Shown here: in pieces, positions 8,674-18,220 of the stretch
Position numbering within the stretch: position 1 is the stretch's first letter
Layout: every line of letters starts with the position of its first letter
From: Bacteroidia bacterium
Lineage (GTDB): Bacteria; Bacteroidota; Bacteroidia; J057
Length of the DNA: 43,962 nt
Direction of reading: 5' to 3'
Assembly (NCBI GenBank): GCA_030731845.1
Contig: JANQTF010000221.1
Span: 1-43,962, forward strand
The notes under the pieces: generated by a model
Database searches by the model: none
The model's input: the letters and a program-made list of their open reading frames with translations, nothing else
Told to the model about the DNA's origin: nothing
Program-made: the position numbers and the translations under genes

Positions 8674-11600
8674 CGGATCAGTACTTCGTTGAGGGTGAGA
8701 AGATGGTTGGCCGAAGACACGAGCACCGAGGCGGAGGTGTGAGCGCAGACTTCTTCGAGGTCTTGCTCCAGCATGTGCTCGATTCCCTCATCATCTCTCA
8801 GTACGACGCTCAGGGTGACCTTTTCTACATAGTCGATGTAGTCGAGTTCGTCGAGATAATCGATGATGGGAGAAATGTGGAGGCTCGCCCCAAAATGCAG
8901 GTCGTAGTCGGAGTCGAAGCGCCATGGGGAGAGGTAGCGAATGAGGTCCTCGTTGAGTTTGGTGAGATAGAGGCCGGGATCTTTGCCTGGTTTGAGGGTG
9001 AATGTGGCATTCACCTTTACCTCCTCAAACACAGGATTTTCTACTTTAACAGTCGCAAATCCAGAGCTGAGGCCTCGCAGATAGGTTTCGATTTCGGAGC
9101 GAAGGTTGTTGCTCACCCGAGGCCGCAAGGGGTCGATCGCGTTTTGGTTGCGCAGGTCTGGCAACACAATGACCTGCACAAATCCGGGTCGGTGTTCGAT
9201 CCCTGAAAGCAACTGCTGATGCAAAAATTCATCGACATCTGCGCCTGGAATGCTGCCCAGAATGCTCTGCGAATGCGTGATGCATTTCACCTGATACACC
9301 TGCGGAAATTGGGCCATCACCAACCGCTCATAGTCGAAAATGCCCACAGAGCGAGACTTGTGGCGCAGCCGCTCGCTGATTCGCTGGTAGAAATCGGCGT
9401 CTTGCTCCTCCAGGGTTCCCCCAAAAGAGGCGAAGGGTTGTTCTACCTTTTTGATCACCGCCTTTCTGAAAAATAGCTGAGAAAGACTGTTGGCAGGCAG
9501 GGCCTTAGCGAGTCTGCTGAGATCATTCCCGTTATTTTCGAAGGTTGCTTTCACGGCATGGAGCCGCACATCATACAATTGTCCCACGCCATCGGGATCT
9601 TCCGTGACCGATGCGCGCAGCCACACAAGGCCACTGGGAAGCATGGTGTTGGCCTGCGTGGCATCAGAGGGAATGTTGAGCTGCACGATGCCGGGGCGCA
9701 GGAGCCCGTTGGTGTCGTCGGAGACGACCTGGGCGGGATCGAAGGCTTTCCAGCGGTTGTCGCTGAGGTATGACCAGGAAACGAAGCGTTTGTCTCGCGC
9801 GGGATTTTCGCTCCCTTCGGCCACCTGGCACAGGATGTTGAGCAACTGCGGCGCTTTGAGCGCTTTGATTCCGAGAAACAAGTTTCCGGCTGCGACCTGC
9901 ATATCAGGCAGCAGGCGCTCTTGCGCATCGCGCACGAAGCTGGCCCGGCCCTCTGAATCGCCCGCCTGAGCGAGATAGCGCGGCAACAAGCGATTGGTCG
10001 CGAGGGCGCCTTGTCCGTCGTCGAGGGTCTCCTCCACAGGCACAATCTCTGTCCATCCGTAGGGATGCAGGTGGAAAAACTGCTCCACCGAATCGGCGAG
10101 ATCGCCTTTTGTTTTGTCCTTAAAAACAAGGGTCTCGCTGGCTGAGTAGCTCAGGGTAAGCGAGTTGACAAGCGGCGTATAGGGCGGATTGGGAATTTTT
10201 TCTGCATCGCCTTCAAGTGCTACTTGCGCAAGGATTTTTGGGTATTCGGCGTGGAAGAAGTGCTGCGCGAGTGAAAAGGTCATGAAACCGCGCTTGGGCC
10301 GTGGCGTGGCTCCTGCAAAGGGGGGAAGGAATGGGTCTCGCCCGAAGTTGCTGATGTCGAAAATAAACCTGCGAACGGGTGAAATCTCTGATTTATCCTC
10401 TTCTACGAACAGGGAAAAGTCATCTTCCACCGGCACTGCTTCCCAATCAAAATCCTGTAGAAGAGACGTCGATGCTTTGAAAAAATCGTTGCCACTGACA
10501 GGCGTATTGGAAGAATTTGTCTTGGGTTCTACATATTTGCGGTAATGGGTGACAAAACTGCTGGGAAGGTTACCCCATTCCAGGTCAATGGTCACGTTTT
10601 TGAGTGATTTGCTGAATACCTCATAACTTCCAATGTAGAAGTTGGACCCCACATTGGGCTGTGAGCCGAATGGCATAAAGGGCTTGCTTGGGTTCAAAAC
10701 TCCCTGATCATTCTCCAGTAATATCTTTCGCATCCCCATGACTGTGACCTCAATGTCCAGCTTATGTAGGGCCGGCTCCATCAGGTATTTGTAGGGATAT
10801 GATCCGGAGACGAGTTCCCAGAACGCGCGATCGTGAATAGGAATCGAGATTGGCACGTTCTGAAGGGCTCGGTACACATTGCCCGATACATCGCGAACAT
10901 GCATGTTTTGATACCACTGAACACCGGGGTTGTGGAAGCGAATGTTGCCAACTGCCTGCCACTCAAGCGGATTACTCCCGGGCTCGGAGGCTGGGTTCTC
11001 CACGATTAGCCGAAAAAGCTGATCCTGATATTCCACATAAGCCCCCACGACTGGAACGCCAGCGCTAAAAGGAAACCCAACGATGGAGGTCTCGATTTTC
11101 TCCCAAACCATGGCATTGGGGTCCACAACCTGACTTTGGTTGGATACACAAGCTCGGTAGATCTGGGTGGGATCGAGGTCTGTTTTGCTCACATAAGAGC
11201 CGATTTCGTAGAGATTATTTGGTTGAAAAACGGGGATGATGTTGGGCACTTCCTCCCATGCCATGAGCTCGAGGCCGGGGTGAATGTCTGCAAGGGGAGC
11301 CCTTGCCTGGAAGTAGACAGGGATACCCTGCGTAAATCGGACAAAGCTGCCCGTCGGGTATGCAACTCCATCCTTAAATTCAGCAACTGAATCCAGCAGG
11401 GTCCATTGATTTTGGTTAGGGGCACCCCCGCCGCTTGCGCTGTAAGAGGGCGAAAAATGGACGATGGCTTGAGTCGCATAGTAGTTCCCGCCCTTCCACA
11501 AAACGACCTCTTTCTTTTCATAATTCTGGTATGGATCGTAGTCGGTAATGGTGGCGGTATGCGCTTGCCAGATGGTCGTGCCATCTGCTGGAGAAATGCC

Positions 11601-14600
11601 CTTGCAGTCGGCTTTGCAGGTGAAAAACTGGGTGTTGCCAATTCTCAGGATGTCGTCCTTGGTGTAATTTTGGGTTGATACATAAGTCCCGATGGTTCCC
11701 AGATCTTGCCACACATTACTTAGATTAGGAACGATATTTTGACTCCGAAACCCCGCAAAGTAGAAGGCGGCATTGAAGGAGATTCCTGAAAATGGGGCAT
11801 ACAGTTGTTGCGAGTCAAACGCATCAAGCGATGCGATTTCCCATAACAGGGTGTTTTCTGTCAGACTGAGGGTAGCTGGATTTTTGTCAAAATTTGTTAC
11901 CGAAGCCGCGTAATAAAGTCCATTGCGGAGAACGATGCTTTTAAATCCATATGAAAGACCAGGGTCCCAGGCTGCCCCAATGGCTGGATTGCTGGTGTTG
12001 CCAATGACAGTCCACTTGCCGGTGGTGCTGCTAGTGGGGACATCGCCAGCCGAGATAGCAGAATTGGCATAGAAGAAGTGCTCGTTTGGAGCAACAGTTA
12101 CCCGCACAAAGCTTCCTGCCTCATAGGCAAGGGCAGCGTCATAGGTTGCCACGGGCATCCACACCCTAACGGGGGCACCGTTGATCAACGCGCCCGGGGC
12201 GCGAAGCGGCGTATTGGCGGGGCCGCTCGCGTGGGTGATCGCAATTCGGCACTGATAAACCTGTCCGGCCTGGATGGCAAATGGCTGGCTGTCGGGTGCA
12301 TAATTCCCCCCGGCGGTGTACGCTGTGATCGGTCGCCAAATCTGGCTCACCGGAGTAGCTGGAGGGGCATTGGTTTTGCGAACAATGGAGTTATTCTGGT
12401 CATTTGTCAGTCGATACTGCTTGTGGTCCAGCGTATTGAACACCAGATTATCTTCCTCAAATAATTGATTGGCTCCCGGCGAATACGTGATGATTTGACT
12501 AGAAATATTAGCCCAAATGGGTTCCTGTGTAGGGCTATTGAGCTGCGGCAGCAGCGGTGTGGTTAAGGCGTTGAGTAAATAAATATTGGATCCGAACTTG
12601 TAGAATTCAGACTGGTCTTTCTCAAATTCACTCACTGCACTGCCCTCTGGGATTCCATTCCAATAGGCAACAGCTTGATTGGGGGCAATGGCCTTCACAG
12701 AAACGCCTGCCACAAAGAGCTGCTCGTTGTCCTCTACAATTTCCCCGGGCTGATAGCTCGTTTCGGGGTTAAACATCCCCTTGCTATCCGCCAAAATGCC
12801 CCAGAGCAATTGCGAATCAGCCGCTGGTCCTGGCTCAATGGGAAACCCTGCCGGTAAATCTGCATTGGCACGATAGGTGACCCCATTATAATTGGCATAG
12901 CTGCCGGCCTGCACTGCTGTCAGCAGTCCGCCACCTGTCATGTAAGGAATGGTCGTGGAAGCAGGTAATTTGCTCGTTACATTCTCCCAAATCTTCTTGT
13001 TGTTGGCAGGAGAAATCCCAATCGCATTGGCCTGTGAAACATAAATACTTTGGTAGGTATTGTCCTCAAAAATAATCTCGCCATTGAGGTAGAATGTGTT
13101 GGGGTTGAATACTTTCGCAGACAAATCTCCCTCCATGCTCAGGTCAAAATCTCCTTCTACTGACAACCCGTAGTTGTCCAGCAAAAACAATAACACTGCC
13201 TGATGGCAGTCCAACCGCTCCCGCAACGGCTCCTGATCCACCAATCCTTCGTGATAGGCTATCACAGGATCTTCATCTGGAGACAACGAAAGGGTATAAA
13301 CCAATTCTTCAGCTTCGGGGTCGATGAGGACTTCTTTGGCCTTGATTTGATTCCACGCTTTCTCAGCGCTGTAAAATATGTTCACATTCCGCTCCAATTC
13401 ACTCCTCACCAACGACAAGGAATAGGTTTTGAGAATTTCTCCCAATCCACTCAAGGCAAACCGCAACACAATCTCCCGCTCTCCCTCTGCCAGCAAAAAC
13501 ATCGGCGAGGCGATCGCAAATCCAAATCTCGCTGCCGGATCGGCAGCAGAACCCAAGGGAATCCATTTTCCATCTGTGGCCTTGCGCGCATCGGCATCGG
13601 CGTCGGGTGCCCCAAAGGCATTCAGGATTTCGTATTCCACCGGCTCTCCTTCTGCGGAGACCTTTTCTTTGTTGAAAAACAAGGTCTTGAGCCCGTGTTC
13701 TTCGTCGAGCTTGGCGGGAGAGATGACAAGTTCCTGATCGGGCGAAAACAAAATATCCTTGCCCGCAGCATCCTTGCCATCGAGAAAGCGATCTGTGGTT
13801 TCGAGCAAGCCATTCACAAATCCCTGGGCCAGTTCCAGCACGAGATGTGCCTGATCCATGGTCGCGGGCTTGTTGTTGAGTTGCAACACCTCCCGGTAAT
13901 AGAAATCAAGATGGCGCTTGGTCAGCGTATTCATGTCCTTCTTCAGCACGGATAGGAGCATCACAAAGGAGAGAAACAGCGCCATGTGGGGCTCGTGCTC
14001 CGGGTAGTTGCTGAGCGTTTCCTTGAGATATTGAGGGGACTGCTGGAGAACAGGAACGAGGGTGTCGTAAAATTTTCGGAAAAGCTGCCGCAGGGCAAAA
14101 GATTCCTTGAAAATGGCCTCTTCGGTATTGGGCAAGCCGGCGGGCAGTGCGGCAAACCCGCGTGGTGGTTCCACCAGGGGCCATTCGGCCTCGTAGCGGT
14201 CGAGTGGCAAGCGCTCCGCAATGATTCCCAGGCCGCTCGCCCGGCGCAGATACGCCAGCAACCGGCAAAAAGCATCGCCCGTGACCGAGGGAAGCAGGCG
14301 GCTCAGTTGCGCTTGAAGCGCAAATCCCGGCACGGCTTTTTCCTGCCAGTGAAGCAGTTTTTTGGCCAGGCCCAGCATCTGCATCAGGATGGAGGCCAGC
14401 GCCTCGCCCCGCTCAACAGGGGAGTTGCTCGTTTCAAAAACGCTTAGCTGTGCCCGAAATTCGTCTTGATAGGTGCTGGCTTTTTCTTCTTTCAGGATCA
14501 TGGCTGCCACCACCGACACGTCGCCCTCCACAAAGGCAACCCAGTCGCCAGACTGCTGACCTTCTGCGTCATAAAACTGGAGCAACTTTGCATAGCGCCG

Positions 14601-14735
14601 CGCATACAGGAGCAAGTCCTCGGTGTTGCGCTCGTCCACAGGGGCAAAGGCGGGGAGCAATGCCTCAAGTTGGCGCCGACTGCGGCTCACGCCGTCGTGC
14701 TGAAGGGGATGGGGGATATGCTGGTCGAATGTCAT
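8667..14735 (-). CDS. Afp11-like baseplate J/gp47-family protein, 2022 aa, with about 15 tandem carbohydrate-binding-like modules
   Basis: The N-terminal ~470 residues are the conserved helical head of Bacteroidota eCIS Afp11 proteins (LLLYARRYAKLLQFYD, later KRHLDFYYREVLQL). Residues about 543-1312 are a tandem array of about 15 degenerate ~50-residue modules, each with Y..G..V...g..Y.a......W, reminiscent of CBM5/12 (chitin-binding type 3) modules. After the array come the family's beta domain (LNPSKPFMPFGSQPNVGSNFYIGS), a long variable region, and the C-terminal baseplate-J/gp47 core (LRHKSRSVGIFDYERLVM, then the gp47-like C-terminus). The usual role is the main baseplate wedge. In AlgoCIS, massive baseplate-protein extensions form a cage around the spike; this array could be such an extension or a built-in surface-binding element. 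It begins 21 bases after the gp25-like gene. Confidence 0.82.
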   Translation of the reverse strand: MTFDQHIPHPLQHDGVSRSRRQLEALLPAFAPVDERNTEDLLLYARRYAKLLQFYDAEGQQSGDWVAFVEGDVSVVAAMILKEEKASTYQDEFRAQLSVFETSNSPVERGEALASILMQMLGLAKKLLHWQEKAVPGFALQAQLSRLLPSVTGDAFCRLLAYLRRASGLGIIAERLPLDRYEAEWPLVEPPRGFAALPAGLPNTEEAIFKESFALRQLFRKFYDTLVPVLQQSPQYLKETLSNYPEHEPHMALFLSFVMLLSVLKKDMNTLTKRHLDFYYREVLQLNNKPATMDQAHLVLELAQGFVNGLLETTDRFLDGKDAAGKDILFSPDQELVISPAKLDEEHGLKTLFFNKEKVSAEGEPVEYEILNAFGAPDADADARKATDGKWIPLGSAADPAARFGFAIASPMFLLAEGEREIVLRFALSGLGEILKTYSLSLVRSELERNVNIFYSAEKAWNQIKAKEVLIDPEAEELVYTLSLSPDEDPVIAYHEGLVDQEPLRERLDCHQAVLLFLLDNYGLSVEGDFDLSMEGDLSAKVFNPNTFYLNGEIIFEDNTYQSIYVSQANAIGISPANNKKIWENVTSKLPASTTIPYMTGGGLLTAVQAGSYANYNGVTYRANADLPAGFPIEPGPAADSQLLWGILADSKGMFNPETSYQPGEIVEDNEQLFVAGVSVKAIAPNQAVAYWNGIPEGSAVSEFEKDQSEFYKFGSNIYLLNALTTPLLPQLNSPTQEPIWANISSQIITYSPGANQLFEEDNLVFNTLDHKQYRLTNDQNNSIVRKTNAPPATPVSQIWRPITAYTAGGNYAPDSQPFAIQAGQVYQCRIAITHASGPANTPLRAPGALINGAPVRVWMPVATYDAALAYEAGSFVRVTVAPNEHFFYANSAISAGDVPTSSTTGKWTVIGNTSNPAIGAAWDPGLSYGFKSIVLRNGLYYAASVTNFDKNPATLSLTENTLLWEIASLDAFDSQQLYAPFSGISFNAAFYFAGFRSQNIVPNLSNVWQDLGTIGTYVSTQNYTKDDILRIGNTQFFTCKADCKGISPADGTTIWQAHTATITDYDPYQNYEKKEVVLWKGGNYYATQAIVHFSPSYSASGGGAPNQNQWTLLDSVAEFKDGVAYPTGSFVRFTQGIPVYFQARAPLADIHPGLELMAWEEVPNIIPVFQPNNLYEIGSYVSKTDLDPTQIYRACVSNQSQVVDPNAMVWEKIETSIVGFPFSAGVPVVGAYVEYQDQLFRLIVENPASEPGSNPLEWQAVGNIRFHNPGVQWYQNMHVRDVSGNVYRALQNVPISIPIHDRAFWELVSGSYPYKYLMEPALHKLDIEVTVMGMRKILLENDQGVLNPSKPFMPFGSQPNVGSNFYIGSYEVFSKSLKNVTIDLEWGNLPSSFVTHYRKYVEPKTNSSNTPVSGNDFFKASTSLLQDFDWEAVPVEDDFSLFVEEDKSEISPVRRFIFDISNFGRDPFLPPFAGATPRPKRGFMTFSLAQHFFHAEYPKILAQVALEGDAEKIPNPPYTPLVNSLTLSYSASETLVFKDKTKGDLADSVEQFFHLHPYGWTEIVPVEETLDDGQGALATNRLLPRYLAQAGDSEGRASFVRDAQERLLPDMQVAAGNLFLGIKALKAPQLLNILCQVAEGSENPARDKRFVSWSYLSDNRWKAFDPAQVVSDDTNGLLRPGIVQLNIPSDATQANTMLPSGLVWLRASVTEDPDGVGQLYDVRLHAVKATFENNGNDLSRLAKALPANSLSQLFFRKAVIKKVEQPFASFGGTLEEQDADFYQRISERLRHKSRSVGIFDYERLVMAQFPQVYQVKCITHSQSILGSIPGADVDEFLHQQLLSGIEHRPGFVQVIVLPDLRNQNAIDPLRPRVSNNLRSEIETYLRGLSSGFATVKVENPVFEEVKVNATFTLKPGKDPGLYLTKLNEDLIRYLSPWRFDSDYDLHFGASLHISPIIDYLDELDYIDYVEKVTLSVVLRDDEGIEHMLEQDLEEVCAHTSASVLVSSANHLLTLNEVLIRC

Positions 14736-14756
14736 AACAAGAGGCCTGTGCGGATG

Positions 14757-15161
14757 TTACTGGGGGATTTCCGATCCTTCGTTGAGGTAGAATGGAAACA
14801 CAAAATTGCTTCTGGTATTGGTGCTCGCCACGGTGTAGGCGATTTGGATTCTGATGAATCCCTCCTCCGGAATGGCGTCGAGACTCACGTCATCGAGAAT
14901 CACGCGGGGCTCGTGGAGCAGAATGGCCCGCTCGATGAGCTTCTCCATGTAGGTGCGCAGGGTGAGGTTGAATGGCTCAAAAAGCAGCCGCTCCATGCCT
15001 GCGCCAAAGTCGGGGCGCATCACCCGCTCGCCCGGCAGCGTGGAGAGCAGAATCTCGATGCTGCTCTGGATGTCGTCTTTGCTTTGCAGCATATCCACCC
15101 CGCCTGTCTCTTTGCGGAATGTGGGAGGGAAACTCCAGCCTTTGCCTATGAAATCGAGCAT
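14757..15161 (-). CDS. gp25-like baseplate wedge protein (GPW/gp25 family, Afp9-like)
   Basis: This 134-residue protein matches the GPW/gp25 family in length and pattern. It has a short N-terminal strand region (GKGWSFPPTF), a helix containing SSIEILLSTLPGERVMRPDFG with the EXR-type motif 'GERVMRPDFGAG' conserved in gp25 homologues, and a C-terminal beta region (EGFIRIQIAYTVAST). In contractile systems gp25 sits in the inner baseplate and initiates sheath polymerisation. The gene lies 40 bases after the PAAR gene and 21 bases before the Afp11-like gene, which is the usual order. Confidence 0.92.
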   Translation of the reverse strand: MLDFIGKGWSFPPTFRKETGGVDMLQSKDDIQSSIEILLSTLPGERVMRPDFGAGMERLLFEPFNLTLRTYMEKLIERAILLHEPRVILDDVSLDAIPEEGFIRIQIAYTVASTNTRSNFVFPFYLNEGSEIPQ

Positions 15162-15201
15162 GATGTGGTGAGGGTTGAGGGTGAATGTTGGGTGGGGTGA
15201 A

Positions 15202-15501
15202 TTATTCGCCGATCATGACGGTGGGCAATCCTGCGGCAATGCTGCCTCCATGAGCAGTGGTGTCGCCCTGCCGGGCTGCGGGTTTTCCTCCGATGAGGAC
15301 CGTGCCGGAGCCTTTGGCGATGCTGTCTGGTGGTCCCACGCACACACACATATCGCCAAGCACCGCCGCTGGCAGTCCACCAATCAGCACGGTGGGAATT
15401 CCCGGTCCGGTCACCGGACCGCCTACGTGAGGCACGGGGATGGGAGCGGGAGATTGCATGGGGCAGGTGTGCAAATCGGTAAGTCTGGCTGCAGGTGGCA
15501 T
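15202..15501 (-). CDS. PAAR-domain spike-tip protein (Afp10-like)
   Basis: This 99-residue protein begins MPPAARLTDLHTCP and contains the repeated Gly/Pro-rich turns of PAAR proteins: HVGGPVTGPG, TVLIGGLPAAVLGD, TVLIGGKPAARQGD, and HGGSIAAGLPTVMIG. His and Cys residues suited to metal binding are present (H and C near the start, CVCVG in the middle, TTAHGG near the end). PAAR proteins sharpen the VgrG spike and can carry cargo; this one has no extension beyond the PAAR fold. It sits 12 bases downstream of the VgrG-like gene. Confidence 0.93.
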   Translation of the reverse strand: MPPAARLTDLHTCPMQSPAPIPVPHVGGPVTGPGIPTVLIGGLPAAVLGDMCVCVGPPDSIAKGSGTVLIGGKPAARQGDTTAHGGSIAAGLPTVMIGE

Positions 15502-15513
15502 AAGGGGAGGTGG

Positions 15514-17265
15514 TTAATTGATTTGGACCATGGCGCCTTTCACGACGGTGTTGCCGGAGGCTGAGAGTTCTGCACCAGCCTGACCTTGTGCCGTGAGCTG
15601 TGAGGTTGCTTTGATGTTCACATTCACGCCGCCTTCCAGCGTGGCGTCTTGGGCGGCTTTCAGCATAAGCTGTGACGCGGAGTCGATGGTGATTCCACTT
15701 GAATTGAGCAGGATTTTGTTTCCATGTTCATCTTCAATCTTGATTTCTCCGGCCTCATCGTCCATGAAGAATGTCTTTCCACTGGGCATTTCGAGGGTGA
15801 AAGACTTCTTCTCGTCATGGAAGACCATTTTCATCTTTGAGCGAGAGACATATCCTTTTTCATGGTTGGTGTCTTGCGCCACAAAAGGCGCGGGCTTGGC
15901 AGAACTGTGCAATTGCCCCAGCACAATGGGGTTGCGGGGATCATCATTGAGAAATCCCACGATCACCTCGTCATTGATTTCGGGGCGAAAAAAGAAGCCG
16001 CGATCATTGCCTGCATCGAGATTGGCTACCCTGGCCCAGCTTCCTTCTCCCTGCATATCGATCACGGGGATGCGGACTTTGATGCGGTGCTCGCCTTCGG
16101 GATCCTGCTCCAGCTTGGTCACGATGGCGATGTGGAGGCCACTCATGGCTGGCACGAGTCCTTCGGCAGGCAAATGCGGGATGTCTTCGTATTGCCGGGC
16201 AAAGCATTCAGGCGAAAGGCCAAAGGCCACATCGGTTTCCCAGTTGCTGCTGTTGAGCTCGTGACGCACACCTGTGACAAATGCCTGACCAGAAAATCGG
16301 TCCCCCAGATGTTGCAAATCGATCAACTCTCCCGGCATCACCTTGCTGAATCCCTGGATTCGCACCCGGCCTCTTATCTTGGCTAATTGGCTGCGTTGGC
16401 GCTCGGCGCTTGCCCAGGCCTGCAGTTCCTCCCCCGTGAGTTGCCCCGCGTGGTAGAGATTCAGGTCGCGTAAGCCCGTTTCATCCGCAAGGCTATTGCT
16501 ACTCAGGTTGCCAGGCGAGCTGGCACTGGGATTGTTCGCCTGATTCACCACCATGGCTTGATTGGCAGCATCCCAGGCATGGGCCTTCACGTCGCGGTAT
16601 TGATACCGGCCATCCATTTCTGCTTCCAATTCCAGAATATCTTGTCCAAATGTCAGGCTGGTATTGACGCGCTGGGTAAAATCAGGCTTTTTGACCTTGA
16701 GGTTGCCGTTTTCGGTGTGCACAAGCATCCCATTCACATCAGCTCGGGAGAGGATAAAGTCCCAGTCAGAACAATTGTACTGAATCATCTCTTTGTGAGT
16801 CACAGCGGTGTTATCTGTCGATCCACTCAGGCTACTTTCTCTCACGATTTCGCTGATGATAGCACTGTCTCTTTTGTCGTAGAAGTAGCGGTTGTTTCGC
16901 CCCAGGGTCAGCTGATAGGCTTTGTCTTTGCATTCCACCCTGAGATAGGTGCCATCTGCTTTGATCTGGATCTTTTGGCGAATCACCACCCCGCGAAACA
17001 CCATCTCATTGTCCTGATGATAGCCCAGCTCAATGCTGATTTCTGCACCAGGCGCAAACTGACTAGCGTTGCTTGCCGGAAAATCTCCGGCAGCAGCATC
17101 TCCATCATACACGATGAGCTCGGCAGTGGTGATCCGGTTCACTTCCCGCTCCACAGTAAGGCCCGCAAGGAGGTAACTCTCGGGGATGGCTGTGCCATTA
17201 GCGTAGATCTTAAACGACGGAGCGTCAGCGGGTTGTGAACCCTGGACGAGAGGACTTGTACTCAT
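15514..17265 (-). CDS. VgrG-like spike protein (Afp8-like)
   Basis: This 583-residue protein has the three parts expected of an eCIS spike. Residues 1 to about 370 are the gp27/GPD-like hub (TAELIVYDGDAAAGDFP, LGYHQDNEMVFRGVV). An OB-fold region at about 375-460 has GEHRIKVRIPVID, the conserved WARVANLDAG and VIVGFLNDDPRNPIVLGQL. The C-terminal ~110 residues are a Lys/Asp/Gly-rich beta-helix needle. The start overlaps the end of the LysM gene by 4 bases (ATGA). The trimer would form the central spike under the PAAR tip. There is no C-terminal effector extension. Confidence 0.93.
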   Translation of the reverse strand: MSTSPLVQGSQPADAPSFKIYANGTAIPESYLLAGLTVEREVNRITTAELIVYDGDAAAGDFPASNASQFAPGAEISIELGYHQDNEMVFRGVVIRQKIQIKADGTYLRVECKDKAYQLTLGRNNRYFYDKRDSAIISEIVRESSLSGSTDNTAVTHKEMIQYNCSDWDFILSRADVNGMLVHTENGNLKVKKPDFTQRVNTSLTFGQDILELEAEMDGRYQYRDVKAHAWDAANQAMVVNQANNPSASSPGNLSSNSLADETGLRDLNLYHAGQLTGEELQAWASAERQRSQLAKIRGRVRIQGFSKVMPGELIDLQHLGDRFSGQAFVTGVRHELNSSNWETDVAFGLSPECFARQYEDIPHLPAEGLVPAMSGLHIAIVTKLEQDPEGEHRIKVRIPVIDMQGEGSWARVANLDAGNDRGFFFRPEINDEVIVGFLNDDPRNPIVLGQLHSSAKPAPFVAQDTNHEKGYVSRSKMKMVFHDEKKSFTLEMPSGKTFFMDDEAGEIKIEDEHGNKILLNSSGITIDSASQLMLKAAQDATLEGGVNVNIKATSQLTAQGQAGAELSASGNTVVKGAMVQIN

Positions 17266-18038
17266 GAGCTAGACGATTGATCGGGTGCGGTTTTGAGGGG
17301 CGGCATACGCAAGGAGGCGCCTGTGCGCAGCTTGCGAAAGTGGTTGAGTTGATTCACCCGTGCCAATTCCAAATAATATTGTGGGTCTTCATATACCCGC
17401 TCAGAAAGCTGATGAAGCGTTTCGCCTTCCTCTACCGCATGGAAGCGAGTGAGGTCTGGCGACCGGAAATTCAGCTTTTGTGGGGTAGAGTTTTGTGGAT
17501 TATGTTCCACAAAAGTGGCGTTCACCTTGGCACGAATGGGGCGCCCCGCTGGGTCAAATAGTGTGTAGTTCACATCTGCCGAGCGGAGCTTACAGATAAA
17601 ATGAAGAATGCCCCAGCTCAGGATCAGGTAGGGTGGCTCGTGGGTTTCATTCGTGGGTGTGTAGGTGAGGCTGAGAAATTGCTGCACCATGTCTTCTACC
17701 ACGCCAGGAACGCTGCTTTTGTTCAATTTCTGTTGTTTGGCTATGGCCGACGGGGATGGAGACACATTCTGAGTAAAGCCAGCTGGTGTCACGCCCGTTC
17801 CATCAAACAAAAATTCGAAGGTCATCTCCTCAGCAGTGGTGCCCATGTTCACGCTCTTGGTCGCGTGCTCGCCCACGGCCTCTTGATTGGTCACCCGGTT
17901 GGCATAGCGTCTGGTAAATTGGTTAGGGTTGAATTGCACGGAAAAGACACCGAGCTGTTTCGAAGGCGACACGAAGGCGTCTCCGAAGGCTGTGATTTGC
18001 ATTTTGGTCAATTCTCCTGAAGGGATTCCCGGTAGCAT
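17262..18038 (-). CDS. LysM-containing baseplate protein (Afp7-like)
   Basis: The 258-residue protein has an N-terminal domain with FSVQFNPNQFTRRYANRV, typical of Afp7-type proteins, followed by a beta-rich core. The C-terminal LysM motif runs HAVEEGETLHQLSERVYEDP and ends with LRTGASLRMPPL. In phages and eCIS this protein clamps the hub to the wedges; the LysM acts in assembly rather than as a secreted wall-binding domain, since no signal peptide is present. The start lies 17 bases after the stop of the DUF5908 gene and its end overlaps the spike gene by 4 bases. Confidence 0.9.
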   Translation of the reverse strand: MLPGIPSGELTKMQITAFGDAFVSPSKQLGVFSVQFNPNQFTRRYANRVTNQEAVGEHATKSVNMGTTAEEMTFEFLFDGTGVTPAGFTQNVSPSPSAIAKQQKLNKSSVPGVVEDMVQQFLSLTYTPTNETHEPPYLILSWGILHFICKLRSADVNYTLFDPAGRPIRAKVNATFVEHNPQNSTPQKLNFRSPDLTRFHAVEEGETLHQLSERVYEDPQYYLELARVNQLNHFRKLRTGASLRMPPLKTAPDQSSSS

Positions 18039-18055
18039 CTGTGATGGATTGAGGG

Positions 18056-18220
18056 TTATCGTTCTTTTTTCTTGCGCAGAATCTCGGACACCTGGGCCAC
18101 GATTTTCTCGGCTTTCTCCGCCTGCGACGCTCCGTCGCGGCCTGTCTTGCTCTGCCCGCTCCCGCGAGGCTCATCTGTAATCGTGGCGCGGATCACGAGT
18201 TCTCGGATTTCGATTGGCAT
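18056..18220 (-). CDS. DUF5908 small eCIS-associated protein
   Basis: This 54-residue protein begins MPIEIRELVIRATITDE, the DUF5908 signature: a short beta strand followed by a low-complexity linker (EPRGSGQSKTGRD) and a basic helix (KAEKIVAQVSEILRKKKER). Members are found almost only in eCIS loci, between the tube and baseplate genes, as here. The function is not established. I chose the ATG at 18220 because the longer in-frame version adds 22 residues of repeat-derived sequence. Confidence 0.85.
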   Translation of the reverse strand: MPIEIRELVIRATITDEPRGSGQSKTGRDGASQAEKAEKIVAQVSEILRKKKER

